This document shows positions 51,103 to 58,950 of a stretch of 64,000 bases of DNA, in pieces. The notes beneath the pieces are model-generated. The model saw only the letters and a program-made list of their open reading frames with translations. It was not told the origin of the DNA and ran no database searches. Position 1 is the first letter of the stretch; the number at the start of each line of letters is the position of its first letter. The position numbers were made by a program, and so were the translations under genes. The stretch spans positions 5,195,001 to 5,259,000 of the forward strand of contig NZ_CP012382.1 of the NCBI RefSeq assembly GCF_001267885.1, given 5' to 3'. The DNA comes from Streptomyces ambofaciens ATCC 23877. Lineage in GTDB: Bacteria > Actinomycetota > Actinomycetes > Streptomycetales > Streptomycetaceae.

Positions 51103-51324
51103 TCAGCGGTAGTCGTCCTCGTCGTGGGAGACCACCCGTGCCTGTTCGGCCAGGTCGGCCTCATTGGCGCGATCCGGGTCGATGCCGGTCAGCGGGTCGT
51201 CGCGCTCCGGGGCGACGTCCGTCTGCTGCTCGGCGGCGTCGGCGTCGGGTGCCTCGACGTCGATTTCCTCCGCGTCCTGCGTCTCGGTGTCGAAGGTCTC
51301 GGGGTCGGTCGGGTCGACGGTCAT
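51103..51324 (-). CDS. Small acidic protein of unknown function
   Basis: 73 aa, with about 25 Asp/Glu residues and very few basic ones (MTVDPTDPETFDTETQDAEE ... VVSHDEDDYR). Probably disordered; no hydrophobic core or signal peptide. AGGGAG precedes the ATG at 51324. It sits alone upstream of the TetR gene on the same strand. The composition resembles small acidic proteins seen across Streptomyces, but I cannot name a function. Confidence 0.65.
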   Translation of the reverse strand: MTVDPTDPETFDTETQDAEEIDVEAPDADAAEQQTDVAPERDDPLTGIDPDRANEADLAEQARVVSHDEDDYR

Positions 51325-51551
51325 GCTGGGCTCCCTTCCTACGAACGTCCCTGGCGATTCAGGGGGTCACACGCGGGTGCCCACTTCATGAGCGTAGGAG
51401 ACACCCGTTCCGGACGCCATGCGTCGTCCGTGGACGTGGGTGGCGATGGTGAGGACGGAGGCGGAGACGGCGTGGAGGACGGACACGCCGTTCCGGACAC
51501 ACCGTTCCGGCCTGTGACGGCGAACACATGAACCACTGCGTGATCGTCTCG

Positions 51552-51557
51552 TAACAT
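51552..51557 (+). promoter_or_regulatory. -10 box of a leaderless promoter for the 51-kb hydrolase gene
   Basis: TAACAT, six bases (TGCCGC), then the ATG at 51564. A TGAACC 17 bp upstream is a weak -35 candidate. Confidence 0.55.
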
Positions 51558-51563
51558 TGCCGC

Positions 51564-52589
51564 ATGCCTTCGCCCGAGCCGCCGTCCCTGTCGCCCGCGA
51601 ACGTGCTGCCGAAGGTCGCGGCCGTCAGGGTCGCGGACGGCGAGCGCCTCAGGTCGGTCCAGTTGCCCGGCATCACGCTGACGGTGCGTTCGAGACCACC
51701 GGCCCGCGACGGGCTGCCACCGGCGCTGTACGTGCACGGTCTCGGCGGTTCCTCGCAGAACTGGTCGGCGCTGATGCCGCTGCTGGACGGTGTCGTCGAC
51801 AGCGAGGCCGTCGACCTGCCGGGCTTCGGCGACTCCCCGCCGCCGGACGACGGGGACTACTCGATCACGGGCCACGCGCGCGCGGTCGTCCGGCTCCTCG
51901 ACGCGGCCGGGCGCGGTCCCGTGCACCTCTTCGGCAACTCCCTCGGCGGCGCCGTCGTCACCCGTGTGGCCGCGGCCCGCCCGGACCTGGTGCGGACGCT
52001 GACCCTGGTGTCGCCCGCGCTGCCGGAGATCCGTGTGCAGCGCAGCGCCGTGCCGACGGGGCTGCTGGCGCTGCCGGGGGTGGTGGCGCTGTTCACCCGG
52101 CTCACCAGGGAGTGGACCGCCGAACAGCGGGTGCGCGGCGTCACGGGACTCTGCTACGGGGACCCGGAGAGGGTGTCCCCGGAGGGGTTCCGCAACGCCG
52201 TGGAGGAGATGGAGCGGCGACTGCGGCTGCCGTACTTCTGGGACGCGATGGCGCGTTCCGCGCGCGGGATCGTCAACGCGTACACCGTGGGCGGCCAGCA
52301 CGGGCTGTGGCGACAGGCCGAGCGGGTTCTCGCGCCCACACTCCTGGTCTACGGTGGACGCGACCAACTCGTCGGCTACCGCATGGCCCAGCGCGCCGCC
52401 CGAGCCTTCCGCGACTCCCGGCTGCTGACCCTGCCGGACGCGGGGCACGTGGCGATGATGGAGTATCCGGAGGCCGTGGCCAGGGCGTTCCGTGAACTGC
52501 TCGCGGACACCGGACAGCAGCCGGCCGCCGGCGAGAGGACCACCAGGGCTCGGGAAGACGAGCCCGCCGACCAGAGCACAGGAGGCTGA
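51564..52589 (+). CDS. Alpha/beta hydrolase
   Basis: 341 aa, soluble. LYVHGLGGSSQNW forms the oxyanion loop, DLPGFGDSPPP the strand-4 turn, GNSLGGAV the nucleophile elbow (Ser), VYGGRDQLV the acid (Asp) and PDAGHVAMM the catalytic His. The family is close to 2-hydroxy-6-oxo-dienoate hydrolases and prolyl iminopeptidase-like esterases; the substrate is unknown. A hydrophilic C-terminal tail (AGERTTRAREDEPAD) is disordered. Start by the leaderless TAACAT box. The DUF3152 gene follows 8 nt later and is probably co-transcribed. Confidence 0.87.
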   Translation: MPSPEPPSLSPANVLPKVAAVRVADGERLRSVQLPGITLTVRSRPPARDGLPPALYVHGLGGSSQNWSALMPLLDGVVDSEAVDLPGFGDSPPPDDGDYSITGHARAVVRLLDAAGRGPVHLFGNSLGGAVVTRVAAARPDLVRTLTLVSPALPEIRVQRSAVPTGLLALPGVVALFTRLTREWTAEQRVRGVTGLCYGDPERVSPEGFRNAVEEMERRLRLPYFWDAMARSARGIVNAYTVGGQHGLWRQAERVLAPTLLVYGGRDQLVGYRMAQRAARAFRDSRLLTLPDAGHVAMMEYPEAVARAFRELLADTGQQPAAGERTTRAREDEPADQSTGG

Positions 52590-52597
52590 GGCGCGAC

Positions 52598-54256
52598 GTG
52601 GGACGCCACAGCCGCCGCGGGCCCGCACCCAAGGCCGACGACGCGGACGCCACCGCAGCAGCGCGGGAGGGCCGGCCCGGCCTGCTGGGCCGCCGCCGCG
52701 CGCCCGGGACTCAGGCCGGGGAGCAGACACCGCCACCGACGCCCGGGACACCCGGCGCGATGCCCCTTGGAGTACCGGGTGGCGCCGCCCGGGGCGATGC
52801 TCGTGGTGGCCCCGGGGAGCACACGGGTCCGGGGCGGCGACTACCCGAGGGCACGCCGGGACCGTCGGGCCGGTGGCTCCCGGAGGGCACGCCGGGGCAT
52901 GGCCGTCCGACGGATCGGGGCGGTACGCCGGCGCATGGGTTTCCGCGGGTTCCGGACGGTACGCCCGCGCACGGTGTGCCGAGGTTCGTCGACGGTGCCC
53001 CGGCGCACGGTGGCCCGGGAGGTGCCGACGGGACGCCCGCGCGCGGTGTGCCGCGAGTGCGTGGTGGTCATCCCGAGCAGCGTGAGTCCGGCGGTGGCTG
53101 GGGCGAGCTGAGCGGTCGGGCCGGTTCCGGCGCCGGCTACGCGACCCCGGCCGGCCCGCCGCCCGGCGCTCCCGCGCACCCCGGGGCGTCCTTCCCACGG
53201 CAGCGGCAGGGGCCGCCGGGAGGTCCGCGGCAGGATTACCTGGACGCCTTCGGTGAGCGCGACGACGTCTTCGCGGCCCGCCCCCCGCGCCGTACCCCCG
53301 CCCCCGCGCGGCCCTCCGAACCGCAGCCCTCCGACCCGTACTCCTCCGTCACCGACTGGACCGCCGGCGACGGGAGCGGCAGCGGCGGCGGTGGCACCGC
53401 GGCCGACGCCGACGACGCGGCGCCCACGGGCGATCCCGCGCCGGTCAAGGGAGGCAAGGGCAGGACCTTCACCGGCATCGCCGCGGCAGCCGTCACCACC
53501 GTGCTGGCGGTCGTCGTGGCCGGCCAGGTCGCCGACGGCGCGGACGGCGGCGACGTGCGGTCGCAGGCCGCCACCGACCAGGCCCGTGACGTGCACGACC
53601 CCGCCTCGCGTGCGGACGGACGGCCGACGCCCTCCGCGTCGGAGACCACGGTGCCGCTGACGTACGAACAGAAGATGGGAAAGACGTATCCGCTCGGCGC
53701 CGCGCTCAAGGGCTCGGGCGAGTTCGACGCGATCCCCGGCATCGCCAAGGGGCCCGGGAAGGGGCAGAGGTACACCTATCGCGTGGATGTCGAGCGAGGG
53801 CTGGGCCTGGACGGGGAGCTCTTCGCCGAGGCCGTGCACAAGACGCTCAACGACGACCGGAGCTGGGCCCACGACGGCGCCCGCAGCTTCGAGCGGATCC
53901 ACTCCGGGCAGCCCAACTTCGTGATCACACTGGCCAGTCCCGGCACGACCGCCGACTGGTGCGCCAAGTCCGGCCTGGACACCACCGAGGACAACGTCTC
54001 CTGCGACTCCGCCGCCACCGAGCGCGTGATGATCAACGCCTACCGCTGGGCCCAGGGCGCGGAGCCCTACGGTGGCGCGATCCACGCGTACCGGCAGATG
54101 CTGATCAACCACGAGGTCGGCCACCGCATCGGCTTCAACCACGTCAGCTGCGACAAGGACGGTGAGCTCGCCCCCGTCATGCAGCAGCAGACCAAGTTCG
54201 TCGACCACGACGGGATCGACTGCCGCCCGAACGCCTGGGCGTACCCCAACAGCTGA
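52598..54256 (+). CDS. DUF3152 protein: membrane-anchored, metzincin-like putative metalloprotease
   Basis: 552 aa. The cytoplasmic N-terminus (residues 1-285) is a Gly/Pro/Arg-rich low-complexity region with PEGTPG and ARGVPR-type repeats. One membrane helix lies at about 292-313. The extracellular C-terminal DUF3152 domain (about 360-552) holds the exact zinc motif His505-Glu506-x2-His509-x2-Gly512-x2-His515. A later Met528 (VMQQQ) could be a Met-turn, and there are two Cys pairs. In metzincins these residues bind zinc and perform catalysis, so a peptidase role is likely though untested. GTG start, eight bases after the hydrolase gene. Confidence 0.85.
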   Translation: MGRHSRRGPAPKADDADATAAAREGRPGLLGRRRAPGTQAGEQTPPPTPGTPGAMPLGVPGGAARGDARGGPGEHTGPGRRLPEGTPGPSGRWLPEGTPGHGRPTDRGGTPAHGFPRVPDGTPAHGVPRFVDGAPAHGGPGGADGTPARGVPRVRGGHPEQRESGGGWGELSGRAGSGAGYATPAGPPPGAPAHPGASFPRQRQGPPGGPRQDYLDAFGERDDVFAARPPRRTPAPARPSEPQPSDPYSSVTDWTAGDGSGSGGGGTAADADDAAPTGDPAPVKGGKGRTFTGIAAAAVTTVLAVVVAGQVADGADGGDVRSQAATDQARDVHDPASRADGRPTPSASETTVPLTYEQKMGKTYPLGAALKGSGEFDAIPGIAKGPGKGQRYTYRVDVERGLGLDGELFAEAVHKTLNDDRSWAHDGARSFERIHSGQPNFVITLASPGTTADWCAKSGLDTTEDNVSCDSAATERVMINAYRWAQGAEPYGGAIHAYRQMLINHEVGHRIGFNHVSCDKDGELAPVMQQQTKFVDHDGIDCRPNAWAYPNS

Positions 54257-54367
54257 GCGACCGGACTCGGGTCGCAGGGGCCCGAGCGTCACGCACGGTG
54301 ATTATTTGATCCCTTAGCGCGACGGAACGTCGTTCGTGCGGGAAAGTTACGACCGTTCACCCCTTTT

Positions 54368-54401
54368 GGTGGCGCGATGGACAACCGTCCATCGCGCCAC
54401 C
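54368..54401. terminator. Perfect 15-bp hairpin between the DUF3152 and glycosyltransferase genes
   Basis: GGTGGCGCGATGGAC pairs with GTCCATCGCGCCACC around AACC. It could terminate the hydrolase-DUF3152 transcript or form part of the leader of the exopolysaccharide-like operon, whose first start codon is 80 bp downstream. A weaker CTCGGG/CCCGAG stem lies at about 54270-54291. Confidence 0.55.
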
Positions 54402-54481
54402 GCCTTGTCCGCATACGTTCGTCCCGCTGCGAGCCGCCGGGCCAACGGCGGCTCCCCAGACGGGAGATCGGGGGTGCGCGC

Positions 54482-56194
54482 GTGCGCATCGGACTGCTTA
54501 CGGAGGGTGGCTATCCGTATGTGAGCGGTGAGGCCGGACTCTGGTGCGACCGGCTCGTGCGCGGGCTCGAGCAGCACGAGTTCGACGTCTACGCTCTCAG
54601 CCGCAGTGAGCGGCAGGAAGACGACGGGTGGGTACCGCTGCCACCGCACGTCAGCCGCGTACGCACCGCGTCGCTGTGGGAAGCCGAGGACGACGGGATC
54701 GGGTACGGACGGCGCGCGCGCCGGCGCTTCGCCGAGTGCTACGGCGAACTGGCCACGACGCTGTGCACGACCACCCCCGGAGAGCCGTCCGGCTCCCCCG
54801 AAGGGGCGTCGGCCCTTGAGGCGGACCGTTTCGCCAACGCGCTGTACGGGCTCGCCGAACTGGCCCGCGACGAGGGCGGGCTGCCCAGCGCACTGCGCTC
54901 GGAGACCGCCGTACGCGCCCTGGAACGTGCCTGTCGTGCGCCCGGCGCCCACCGTTCCGCGCGCGAGGCGCGCGTTCCCGATCTGCTCGCCGTCGCCGCG
55001 CGCCTCGAACGCGCACTGCGCCCCCTGTCGCTCGACTGGTACGAGGACGACGGCCTCGGCGCGGTCGACCTCTGCCACGCGGCCTCCGGCGGCACGGCGG
55101 CCCTGCCGGGCCTGCTCGCACGGCACTTCTCCGACGTACCCCTGCTGGTGACGGAGTACGGCGTGCGGCTGCGGACGCACTACCTCACGGAACCCGACTC
55201 CCCTCCCGCGATACGGTCCCTGCTGGCCGCCTTCCACGGACGGCTGGCCGCCGAGACGTACCGGCGGGCGGCCGTGATCACGCCCGGCAACACGCATGCC
55301 CGTCGCTGGCAGGAGCGCTGCGGGGCCGACCGTGCCAAACTCCGCACCGTCCATCCGGGCATGGACGCGGCGCCCTTCTCCGAGGTGGGGGAGGAGCCGG
55401 GGGGCGCCGACCCGCACACCCTGGTCTGGGTCGGCCGCGTCGAGCCCGCCAAGGACCTGGTCTCCCTGCTGCACGCCTTCGCGGAGGTCCGCAGAGCCGA
55501 ACCCGCGGCGCGCCTCAGGATCGTCGGCGCCCCGGCCGGACCCGAAGGCCCGGCCTACCTCGCCCACTGCAGGGGCCTGGCCGCGCAGCTCTTCCCCGAC
55601 GAGGCCGACGGCCCGCACGCCGTCGGCCGCAACCCGGTGACCTTCGAGGAGACCGGCGGGCCCGAACTGCCGTCCCGCGCCCACGCGTACGCCTCCGGCG
55701 CGCTGGTCGTGCTCTCCAGCGTCGTCGAGGGGTTCCCGGCCGGACTGGTCGAGGCCATGTTCTGCGGTCGCGCGACGGTCTCCACGGACGTCGGCGCGGT
55801 GGTCGAGGCCATCGGCGGCACCGGACTCGTCGTGCCCCCGCGCAATCCGCGCGCGCTCGCCGAGGCGTGCGTAGCGCTGTTGCGCGACCCCGAGCGCCGG
55901 GAGCGCTTGGGCGCCGCGGCGCGCGCCCGCGCACTGGAACTCTTCACCGTCGAGCAGAACGTCGCGGCATTTCACGGCATTTACCTGGAGATCCTCTCGC
56001 GCACACCGGTACGCCGCGTCGTCCTCGACGACACCGGCGAACCCCTTCCGTTCGCCGCCCCCGCCGAAGCGCACGTCCCCGGGCGCTGGACCGACCCCGC
56101 CTCCCGGGTGGTGGCCCGGGGCGGACCCGGCTGGGCGACGGACGCACCCGTGCGGGCCACGGCACCGGCCTCCGCGACCGAGGGGGCTCGATGA
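54482..56194 (+). CDS. GT4 glycosyltransferase, PelF/DUF3492-like
   Basis: 570 aa, cytoplasmic. The N-terminal DUF3492-type domain opens IGLLTEGGYPYVSGEAGLWCD, the PelF hallmark. The C-terminal GT-B lobe has VWVGRVEPAKDLVSLL, ARLRIVGAPA, and the retaining GT4 signature SVVEGFPAGLVEAMFCGR with TDVGAVVEAIGGTG. PelF polymerises a GalNAc-type exopolysaccharide in Pseudomonas. Here the sugar donor is unknown. GTG 54482 is chosen because the fold starts there; an in-frame ATG at 54377 lies inside a hairpin. It overlaps the next gene (ATGA). Confidence 0.87.
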   Translation: MRIGLLTEGGYPYVSGEAGLWCDRLVRGLEQHEFDVYALSRSERQEDDGWVPLPPHVSRVRTASLWEAEDDGIGYGRRARRRFAECYGELATTLCTTTPGEPSGSPEGASALEADRFANALYGLAELARDEGGLPSALRSETAVRALERACRAPGAHRSAREARVPDLLAVAARLERALRPLSLDWYEDDGLGAVDLCHAASGGTAALPGLLARHFSDVPLLVTEYGVRLRTHYLTEPDSPPAIRSLLAAFHGRLAAETYRRAAVITPGNTHARRWQERCGADRAKLRTVHPGMDAAPFSEVGEEPGGADPHTLVWVGRVEPAKDLVSLLHAFAEVRRAEPAARLRIVGAPAGPEGPAYLAHCRGLAAQLFPDEADGPHAVGRNPVTFEETGGPELPSRAHAYASGALVVLSSVVEGFPAGLVEAMFCGRATVSTDVGAVVEAIGGTGLVVPPRNPRALAEACVALLRDPERRERLGAAARARALELFTVEQNVAAFHGIYLEILSRTPVRRVVLDDTGEPLPFAAPAEAHVPGRWTDPASRVVARGGPGWATDAPVRATAPASATEGAR

Positions 56195-57789
56195 GCGGCC
56201 TCGGTGAACTGGACCGCCCCGAGACCCCGGGCAGCCCGGGCGCCTGGGGCGAACGCTCCCGGGAGTCCCTGACCGACGGGACGCCGCACGCGGGCAGCTC
56301 GCCCGCGGGTGGGCGCGATGGCCGGGGGCCAGGGGCCGCCGCCACGTCCCCGTCGGCGGGCGTTTCCGCGCGCGGCGGCATGGGCGACATGGCGACCACG
56401 GGGCGTGCAACTGCCACCGGCGGTGAGGCGAACGCCGGTGGTGCGGCGTTCGTCGGGGGTGAGTCGTTCGACGGCGGTGAGGTGGCCGCCGGGGGTGAGT
56501 CGTCCCCCGGCAGCGAAGTGGTCGCCAGCGGTGCGGCGTTCGACGGCATCCAAGGGGCTGCCAGCGGTGCGGCGTTCGCCGGCAGCGTGGTGGCCGCCGG
56601 GGATGGAGCGGCGGCCGGAGGCGGATCGGTGGCCGCCGGTGAGACGGGCGTCGGACGTGCAGCGGCCCAGGGCGGAGGGGCGCCCGGTGGCAGGCCGGCG
56701 CCGTCCGCTGCTCGCCGTGCCGCCGCGGACCCCGTGAAAGCCCTGATGCACCGGCACCGCGAACTGTGCGAACGCGCCGTGGACCCACTGGAGATCGCGG
56801 CCGGCCTGGAAGCGCACGGCCTCACCGACCGGACCGCCGCACGCTTCCGCCACCGGGACGTCTTCTCCCTGGCGGAGGAGATGTACGCACGCGTCCCGCG
56901 TGACACCGACCCGGCCCCGCACCCCGCGGACCCGCCGGCCCCCCGGGCGCGCGCCGCCTCCGTCGTCCTCGCCCTGCTGCCCGGCGCGCTGGGCGCCGCC
57001 GCCGTGGCAGGCCTGCGCCTCACCGACGGGCGAACGCGCCTGACCGTGGCCGCCGTGGGCGTCCTCGCGGTGACCCTGGCCCTGCGCGCGGCACTGCGCC
57101 GAGGCCCGCTGGCCGCCACCGCGCGCACCAGCGGCACGTGGACCTGCTGGCTCGTCGGCTACGCCCTCCTCGGCGACGGACTGCTCCACGCCGCTCTCGC
57201 CGGTGGCCCGGACGGACTGCCCGACGGCACCGCCGACGGCCCCTGGCCCGTCACCGTCGCCCCGGTCCTCGCCCTCGCCCTCGCCTGCGCGCCCGCCGCC
57301 GCGAGTGCCCGTCTCCTCGCCGTGCGAGCCCGCCGCAGACTCACGGCCAGCCGCGGCCTCGCCGACTTCTCCGCCTCCGTACGCCCCTTGCTGCTCGGCA
57401 CGTTCGCCCTGTTCATGATCGCCCTGACGGCCCTTGCGGCACTGACCGGCGCGGTCCTCGACGAGCCCGCCGCCTACCCCCAGGCGCTCACCCTGGGCGC
57501 CCTGCTCCTGCTGGCCCGCCTGCTGACCGTGCACGGTCACGCCTACGCCCCCTCGCTCGTCCTCACCGCCGCGGCCACCGCCGAGGCAGCCGCCCTGGCC
57601 GCGCTCTTCGCCGGCCGCCTCCCCGGCTGCGGCTTCCTGGCCGCCCCCGTGGAGGCCCTGGTCGCCGCCTGGGGTCCGGCCGGTGTACCGACGGTCGCCT
57701 GCGGCACCGGCGCCCTGATCCTCCTGGCGCACGCGACCCGCCGTCTGACCCGAGCCTCGGCCCACGCGTCGACGGAGCAGCCGCGGTGA
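56191..57789 (+). CDS. Polytopic membrane protein with Gly/Ala-rich N-terminus, in the exopolysaccharide-like operon
   Basis: 532 aa. Residues 1-180 are strongly repetitive, with GGE, AAG and GAAF units in loose six- to eight-residue periods and few hydrophobics. A short helical domain (about 180-245; DPVKALMHRHRELCERAV, LAEEMYARVPR) follows, then eight predicted membrane helices to the C-terminus. The ATG overlaps the glycosyltransferase stop codon. By position it could be the membrane partner of the PelF-like enzyme, as PelG is for PelF, but I see no convincing PelG sequence motif. Homology is therefore unproven. Confidence 0.75.
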   Translation: MSGLGELDRPETPGSPGAWGERSRESLTDGTPHAGSSPAGGRDGRGPGAAATSPSAGVSARGGMGDMATTGRATATGGEANAGGAAFVGGESFDGGEVAAGGESSPGSEVVASGAAFDGIQGAASGAAFAGSVVAAGDGAAAGGGSVAAGETGVGRAAAQGGGAPGGRPAPSAARRAAADPVKALMHRHRELCERAVDPLEIAAGLEAHGLTDRTAARFRHRDVFSLAEEMYARVPRDTDPAPHPADPPAPRARAASVVLALLPGALGAAAVAGLRLTDGRTRLTVAAVGVLAVTLALRAALRRGPLAATARTSGTWTCWLVGYALLGDGLLHAALAGGPDGLPDGTADGPWPVTVAPVLALALACAPAAASARLLAVRARRRLTASRGLADFSASVRPLLLGTFALFMIALTALAALTGAVLDEPAAYPQALTLGALLLLARLLTVHGHAYAPSLVLTAAATAEAAALAALFAGRLPGCGFLAAPVEALVAAWGPAGVPTVACGTGALILLAHATRRLTRASAHASTEQPR

Positions 57790-57847
57790 GCGAACCCAGC
57801 CGGACAGCCCCCACTCGTCCGCACCACCCCGCAGAAGGAGCCCCCAG

Positions 57848-57895
57848 ATGACCACCTCCCGACCCGACGCCTCGGCACCGGGAGCCGCCCGATGA
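57848..57895 (+). CDS. Mini-ORF (15 codons plus stop) translationally coupled to the epimerase gene
   Basis: MTTSRPDASAPGAAR. The start ATG has AAGGAG seven bases upstream, the best ribosome site in the intergenic space. Its stop TGA overlaps the epimerase ATG (ATGA). The epimerase itself has no such site, so ribosomes probably reach it through this short frame. Whether the peptide has a function is unknown. Confidence 0.5.
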   Translation: MTTSRPDASAPGAAR

Positions 57896-58950
57896 GAGTC
57901 CTGCTGATCGGAGCCAACGGCTACATCGGCCGTTTCGTCGCCGACCGTCTCCTCGCCGACCCGGCCGTCCAGCTCACCGCTCTCGGCCGCGGCGACGACG
58001 CCGACGTCCGTTTCGACCTCGCCACCGGCAGCCCCGGCGCCCTGACCCGCTTCCTCGACGCGGTCCACCCCGGCGTCGTCGTCAACTGCGCCGGAGCCAC
58101 CCGGGGCGGCGCCCGGGAACTCACCCGGCACAACACCGTCGCCGTCGCCACCGTCTGCGAGGCACTGCGCCGCAGCGGCTGCGGCGCCCGCCTCGTGCAG
58201 GTCGGCTGCAGCGCGGAGTACGGCCCCAGCCAGCCCGGCTCCTCCACCGCGGAGGACGCCGTGCCCCGCCCCGGAGGCCCCTACGGGGTCAGCAAACTCG
58301 CCGCGACCGAACTGGTCCTCGGCTCCGGCCTCGACGCCGTCGTGCTCCGCGTCTTCTCACCCGCCGGCCCCGGCACCCCCGCCGGCTCCCCGCTGGGCCG
58401 GCTCGCCGAGGCCATGCGCCGCGCGATGCAGTCCGGTGACGGCGAGCTCCGCCTCGGCGGCCTCGGTGCCCAGCGGGACTTCATCGACGTCCGCGACGTC
58501 GCCCGTGCCGTCCACGCCGCCTCCCTCTCAGCGGCGCAGGGCGTGATCAACATCGGGTCGGGCCGTGCCGTGCGCCTGCGCGACGCCGCCGCCACCCTCG
58601 CCCGCGTGGCCGGCTACGGCGGTGCCCTGCACGAACTCGACACACCTCCCGGAGCGCTCCGCCCGACCATCGGGCACCCCCGCACCGAATCGGCCGGCCA
58701 CCGCGTCGACGCCCTCGGCCACCACCGCGCCGACAGCCTCGGTCACCACCGCCCGGAACCCCTCGGGCACCGCGGGGACCGCGCCGAGGCGGAGCACACC
58801 TCCCCCGTCACCTACCCCTACCCGGACGGCTGCGGCAGCTGGCAGCAGGCCGACGTGCGCACCGCCCGCGACCGGCTCGGCTGGCGGCCGCGGATCGCCC
58901 TCGAAGAATCCCTCGCCGACATCTGGATGGAGGCGGCATGCCGTATCTGA
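57892..58950 (+). CDS. NAD-dependent epimerase/dehydratase (extended SDR)
   Basis: 352 aa. The N-terminal Rossmann nucleotide site is GANGYIG (residues 7-13), followed by NCAGATRGG, the catalytic Tyr131-x3-Lys135 (YGVSK) and RVFSPAGPGTP. An insertion of about 45 His/Arg/Ala-rich residues (GHPRTESAGHRVDALGHHRA type) interrupts the C-terminal substrate domain and looks repetitive. Members interconvert or dehydrate nucleotide sugars; a C4-epimerase supplying the operon glycosyltransferase is plausible but unproven. Coupled to the mini-ORF upstream and overlaps the next gene by 13 nt. Confidence 0.87.
   Translation: MRVLLIGANGYIGRFVADRLLADPAVQLTALGRGDDADVRFDLATGSPGALTRFLDAVHPGVVVNCAGATRGGARELTRHNTVAVATVCEALRRSGCGARLVQVGCSAEYGPSQPGSSTAEDAVPRPGGPYGVSKLAATELVLGSGLDAVVLRVFSPAGPGTPAGSPLGRLAEAMRRAMQSGDGELRLGGLGAQRDFIDVRDVARAVHAASLSAAQGVINIGSGRAVRLRDAAATLARVAGYGGALHELDTPPGALRPTIGHPRTESAGHRVDALGHHRADSLGHHRPEPLGHRGDRAEAEHTSPVTYPYPDGCGSWQQADVRTARDRLGWRPRIALEESLADIWMEAACRI

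Noticed and set aside
54377..54481. N-terminal extension of the PelF-like glycosyltransferase from ATG 54377
   Set aside because: The extension starts inside a perfect hairpin, is Arg-rich without fold, and the family begins at IGLLTEGGYP.
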